Positions 61,390 to 64,000 of a stretch of DNA of 64,000 nucleotides are shown here, one piece after another; within the stretch, counting starts at the first letter, position 1; every line of letters starts with the position of its first letter. The DNA lies in the NCBI GenBank assembly GCA_963921825.1, contig OY997593.1, forward strand, positions 57,644,039-57,708,038, written 5' to 3'. Position numbers and translations under genes: made by a program. Origin of the DNA: Erodium maritimum (Eukaryota; Streptophyta; Magnoliopsida; Geraniales; Geraniaceae). The notes under the pieces were generated by a model. The model was not told the DNA's origin. It saw only the letters and a program-made list of their open reading frames with translations, and ran no database searches.

Positions 61390-61415
61390 GGGTTACTATT
61401 TGAAAATAGTAACCC
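61390..61415. repeat. 26-bp palindrome between the two Myb-like genes
   Basis: GGGTTACTATTT-GA-AAATAGTAACCC is a perfect 12-bp inverted repeat with a 2-bp centre. It lies 230 bp after the stop of gene 1 and about 40 bp before the TATA box of gene 2. Confidence 0.9.
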
Positions 61416-61457
61416 TAGGGTCATGGCAGCCGCGCCGACCCCTCCCCCTCCCCCTCC

Positions 61458-61465
61458 TATAAATA
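61458..61465 (+). promoter_or_regulatory. TATA box of Myb-like gene 2
   Basis: TATAAATA stands 77 bp before the ATG at 61535, followed by a run of 18 C (61471-61488) and a CT-rich leader. The context TATAAATAC is the same as for gene 1. Confidence 0.65.
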
Positions 61466-61534
61466 CCCATCCCCCCCCCCCCCCCCCCTCATTTCTTACA
61501 CCTCTCAAACTCTCTCATTTTCTCTCAAGTCAAC

Positions 61535-61966
61535 ATGGCGGGTCCATCTAATTAGACAACCGGGCCTCTTTGGTCCCCAAAGGAGGAAATGCATTTGGTG
61601 GTGAATTGGCTCACCTTTTACGAGCACGGGGGCCAGTATTGGTGTGTACTGTACCTTGCTTACGTTGAAACCGGGAGCGATAAGCGGCCACAACGGACGG
61701 AGAAGCAAGTCAAGGACCACTTCCAAAAGATGAGCAAGAAGTGCAGGTTGTTTGATGAAATCCACCGGGGCAAATTGGCCGAGCCTAGGAAATGGGCAAC
61801 CGATGACGAAATATATGCCGCGACCGTTGCTGATTATGAAGGCCGACACGGGCAGTGGAAAAAACATCATGTGTGGGAGATGCTCAAAGACGATGCGAGG
61901 TGGCGTTTACATATTAGGACCATTAGGATTTGGTTTAACTATCTTATTTTAATAATTGTGTTTTAA
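61535..61966 (+). pseudogene. Second Myb/trihelix-like gene, early stop and lost C-terminus
   Basis: The expected ATG (61535) reads MAGPSN and then TAG at 61553. The same frame goes on TTGPLWSPKEEMHLVVNWL and continues open to 61966. Similarity to the gene 1 domain is clear in order: WSPKEE for WSSGEE, QYWCVLYLAY for QYWQKVHAEY, KQVKDHFQKM for CKDHWHKV, KKHHVWEMLKDDARW for KFKHMWQIVRGQPKF. After DDARW the sequence runs into unrelated AT-rich DNA, so the Lys-rich C-terminus is missing. It would be functional only if translation began at the Met at 61589. Confidence 0.7.
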
Positions 61967-62289
61967 ATTATCTAAATATGCACTAGGTTTTAAATATTAT
62001 GTAATGCGTTTGTGGGTTTAAATAAAAGTAGTATTTAAATGTGGGGTGCTTTGTTAATTGCTGAAACTGTGTAGTCACTGCTCCTGACACTACCATTGGA
62101 GGAGCAGTGTCAGGAAGCCAAAAAGCACTCCCTGAAACTGCTATGTGACACTACGCAGTGTCTAACCATTGGAGACGCTCTTAACTCCTTTTAGGACAAG
62201 TAACTTTTAACCATCAAATAATTTATTTTTAACAAGATAACGATATGATATTATAGATATAAAATGATGAATGACAGAGAAGCCACCAA

Positions 62290-62591
62290 CCATTACAAAT
62301 AATGTATTGAAAGTCTAAATCTAACAGCAAGTAATCGAAACACAAAATAAACTAGCTCAGGGCATCGAACCGTTTCACTGAGATGTTCAAAAGGGGGTAC
62401 TATGGTAGCATCTATCGACATCGATACAACAAATCTGGACTGGAAGCTAGGGTAGAGCGGACCCATTTCTGGAGAGGTATTATGAAGAACTGAATACTCC
62501 TCTAGGATGCCAGTGTGCGTCGTCCTCCCTGAAATGAGAAATATATGGCTCCAAAACGGGGGATTGTCGGCCTCCGAAAAAGTAAGGGAGT
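62290..62591 (-). pseudogene. LINE 3' fragment, broken by an LTR
   Basis: The minus-strand reading FWSHIFLISGRTTHTGILEE and YSVLHNTSPE parallels the plus-strand 3' segment at 28960-29150. It is cut at 62591 by the LTR that begins at 62592 and fades into AT-rich sequence at the lower side. Confidence 0.6.
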
Positions 62592-64000
62592 TGTAAGAAC
62601 CGCCCCCGGTCGAACCGGAGGTTTTCGGTGAAAGTTGACTTTTACCGGAAAAGTTAACCGGTGACTCCGGAGTCATTTGGGACCTTTCCGGGGCCCACAA
62701 AGCTTAGCCGTCGTTACGGTTAGCTTAGTTGGACAGTTTCCTTTCCGATGACTGTAATATTGGGTAAAGTCAACTCGGGGTCTTTTTCGGTCAAACGCGG
62801 GCCAATTAGGAACTAAACCCGATTAATTTAAGAGAGCTGGATTTATTTGAATGAGATGGTCCCCACTATGTACACATGTCCATAGTGGCTTGGATGAGAA
62901 GAAACAAGGTCTAAAGACCATTTTAACCTCAAAAACTTGGGCATAGAAGGCAAAGTTGTAAAATGGCATTTTGGACATTTCAAGGGTAGGTTAAAGCCCT
63001 CACTTGGGTCGCTTTTCAGCTATTATTCTATTGTGGCCGAATTTGGGAGAGAGAGGAAGAAGAAAATTGGTTTTGGAGACTTGAAGAAGAAGAAAGGAGA
63101 AAAAAATGGAAGCTTAAAGCCATTTTCTACCCAAAATCTCTTGATTCTTCATCCTCAAGGTAAATCCATCTTCCATTTTCGTTTCTATCAATTTTGGTTC
63201 ATGGTTTTTGAAGAAAACTTGAAGAACTTGGTTGGGTTTGAGATTGTGAATGGTGGATGTTGATTTTTGGGAGAAAAAGGAGTGTAGATGATTGATTTAA
63301 CTTGGTTTTGTGGAGTTTTGATGAATACACATGGTGAGTTTTGAAGTAGAGACGTTTAAGGACTGTTTTTGGAGCTTTGGATGATCATCAACGGAGGTTT
63401 TTGGACTTTTTTCGTGAAAATCGCGGCTGGAGGAAGAAGAAGGCGGAACAATGATGAACCGTCACGGATACGTGACGGGAACCGTGACGGGAGACGTCAC
63501 GGCTCCGTGAGGGAGACCGTGACGGCGCCAGTCACGGCTCCGTGAGGAGAACCGTGATGGCGCAGCCCACGGATCCGTGACCAGATCCGTGGTAGACCTG
63601 TTTTAGGCCTTTGGGGCCCATTTTGCTGAATTTCGAGTAATTGGGACGGTTAACTATAACCGGGTCCTTTTGGGGTTGATTGGGAGTTTTTCCTCTTTGA
63701 TCCTTTGTGAATTACTCTTAGTTCGGGTGTTGTTTTGTGATCCAAGACTTTGGAAGCGAGCTCAGAGGAGGAGGAGACGTGTGGACTTCGTGACGAGACA
63801 GGGGGGAAGCTAGCCAGGTCGTCAGCAGCTAGGAGTTGAGGGTTGATCACTTTTGAGGTAGAGATCATAGCGAATACCGGTTTAATTACGGAAAGTTACT
63901 AGTATGCCTTTATGTTAATAATAACCGGAAAGGTCCTAGTTCGCATATAGGATGTGATTCATAGAATAACCGCTTTAAATTACATTAATAATCGGACGAG
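62592..64000 (-). mobile_element. Long LTR, minus orientation, cut by window end
   Basis: It begins TGTAAGAACCGCCCCCGGTC, the exact complement of the end of solo LTR 1. It follows that LTR for 1.4 kb: the CACTATGGACACATGTCCAT region is shared, as is ATCACATCCTATATGC near 63945. The rest is outside the window. Embedded frames (62937-63263) are LTR sequence, not genes. Confidence 0.88.
63455..63600 (-). repeat. GC-rich repeat of GTCACGG/CCGTGAC words in the LTR
   Basis: About six imperfect copies built from CCGTGACGG, GTCACGGCTCCGTGAG and similar words, in both orientations, so many short hairpins are possible. It occupies the same LTR position as the 35-bp repeat of solo LTR 1, but the sequence differs. 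Confidence 0.75.

Larger units (their letters stand above)
59801..62180. mobile_element. PIF/Harbinger-type element with two Myb-like genes, TSD TTA
   Basis: The left end is GAGCAGCTCCAACGG (59801). The right end is the complement of GAGCGTCTCCAATGG (62180). TTA flanks it at 59798-59800 and 62181-62183. Termini of the form GAGC..CTCCAA with a TTA duplication are characteristic of plant PIF/Harbinger transposons. The 2380-bp interior carries a 337-residue Myb/trihelix-like gene and a second, related, damaged gene, each with its own TATA box. No DDE transposase is present. A further internal end-like word CCATTGGAGGAGC at 62094-62106 suggests a composite origin. Confidence 0.88.

Overview
The window is eukaryotic and looks like flowering-plant nuclear DNA, most likely a eudicot. 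It has genes with short GT-AG introns and long AT-rich intergenic stretches. LINE, LTR, PIF/Harbinger and Mutator-like elements make up most of the rest. No species can be assigned from the sequence alone.

Three host genes can be supported. (1) 2.73-4.76 kb, minus: a 245-residue single-RRM RNA-binding protein in six exons. (2) 43.9-48.5 kb, plus: a 694-residue putative methyltransferase of the QUASIMODO2/TSD2 type in eight coding exons, plus a 5'UTR intron. (3) 56.5-58.8 kb, minus: a 684-residue protein with C-terminal SDS22-type leucine-rich repeats (outer-arm-dynein light-chain-1-like) in four exons. From memory, homologues of these three genes sit side by side in Arabidopsis (around At1g78230, At1g78240 and At1g78260). 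The window therefore looks like a conserved gene block blown apart by about 39 kb and 8 kb of transposons. The genes do not form a pathway; the link is positional.

Layout: 0-0.2 kb, end of a minus-strand LTR. 0.45-0.72 kb, an NF-YB-like fragment. 2.7-4.8 kb, the RRM gene. 5.3-17 kb, LINE fragments in both orientations, with endonuclease, reverse transcriptase and zinc-knuckle ORF1 pieces. 17.2-30.8 kb, a nested stack: one LINE carrying three solo LTRs (2.7, 2.9 and 3.8 kb), two with exact 5-bp target duplications and one with a 5-bp duplication offset by a single T, plus a minus-strand non-autonomous retroposon with a 15-bp duplication. 31-38 kb, gene-poor AT-rich DNA with a 451-bp foldback element and a Copia remnant (5' LTR, primer site, partial gag). 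39-42.7 kb, an RRM-type LINE ORF1, a truncated relative with a 15-bp duplication and a GTGCAC-rich retroposon with a 16-bp duplication. 43-48.5 kb, the QUA2-type gene with a 9-bp-TSD MITE in intron 3. 50-55 kb, LINE DNA. 56-59 kb, the LRR gene. 59.8-62.2 kb, a complete PIF/Harbinger-type element with a TTA duplication. It carries two Myb/trihelix-like genes and no transposase. 62.3-64 kb, a LINE 3' fragment broken by another minus-strand LTR.

The least ordinary signals are the two-gene, transposase-less Harbinger element and the arrays of hairpin-forming minisatellites inside the long LTRs. In two of those LTRs the stem bases change in a compensatory way. All coordinates, splice sites and translations were read by eye. 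Family names are from memory of motifs, and no database search was possible.
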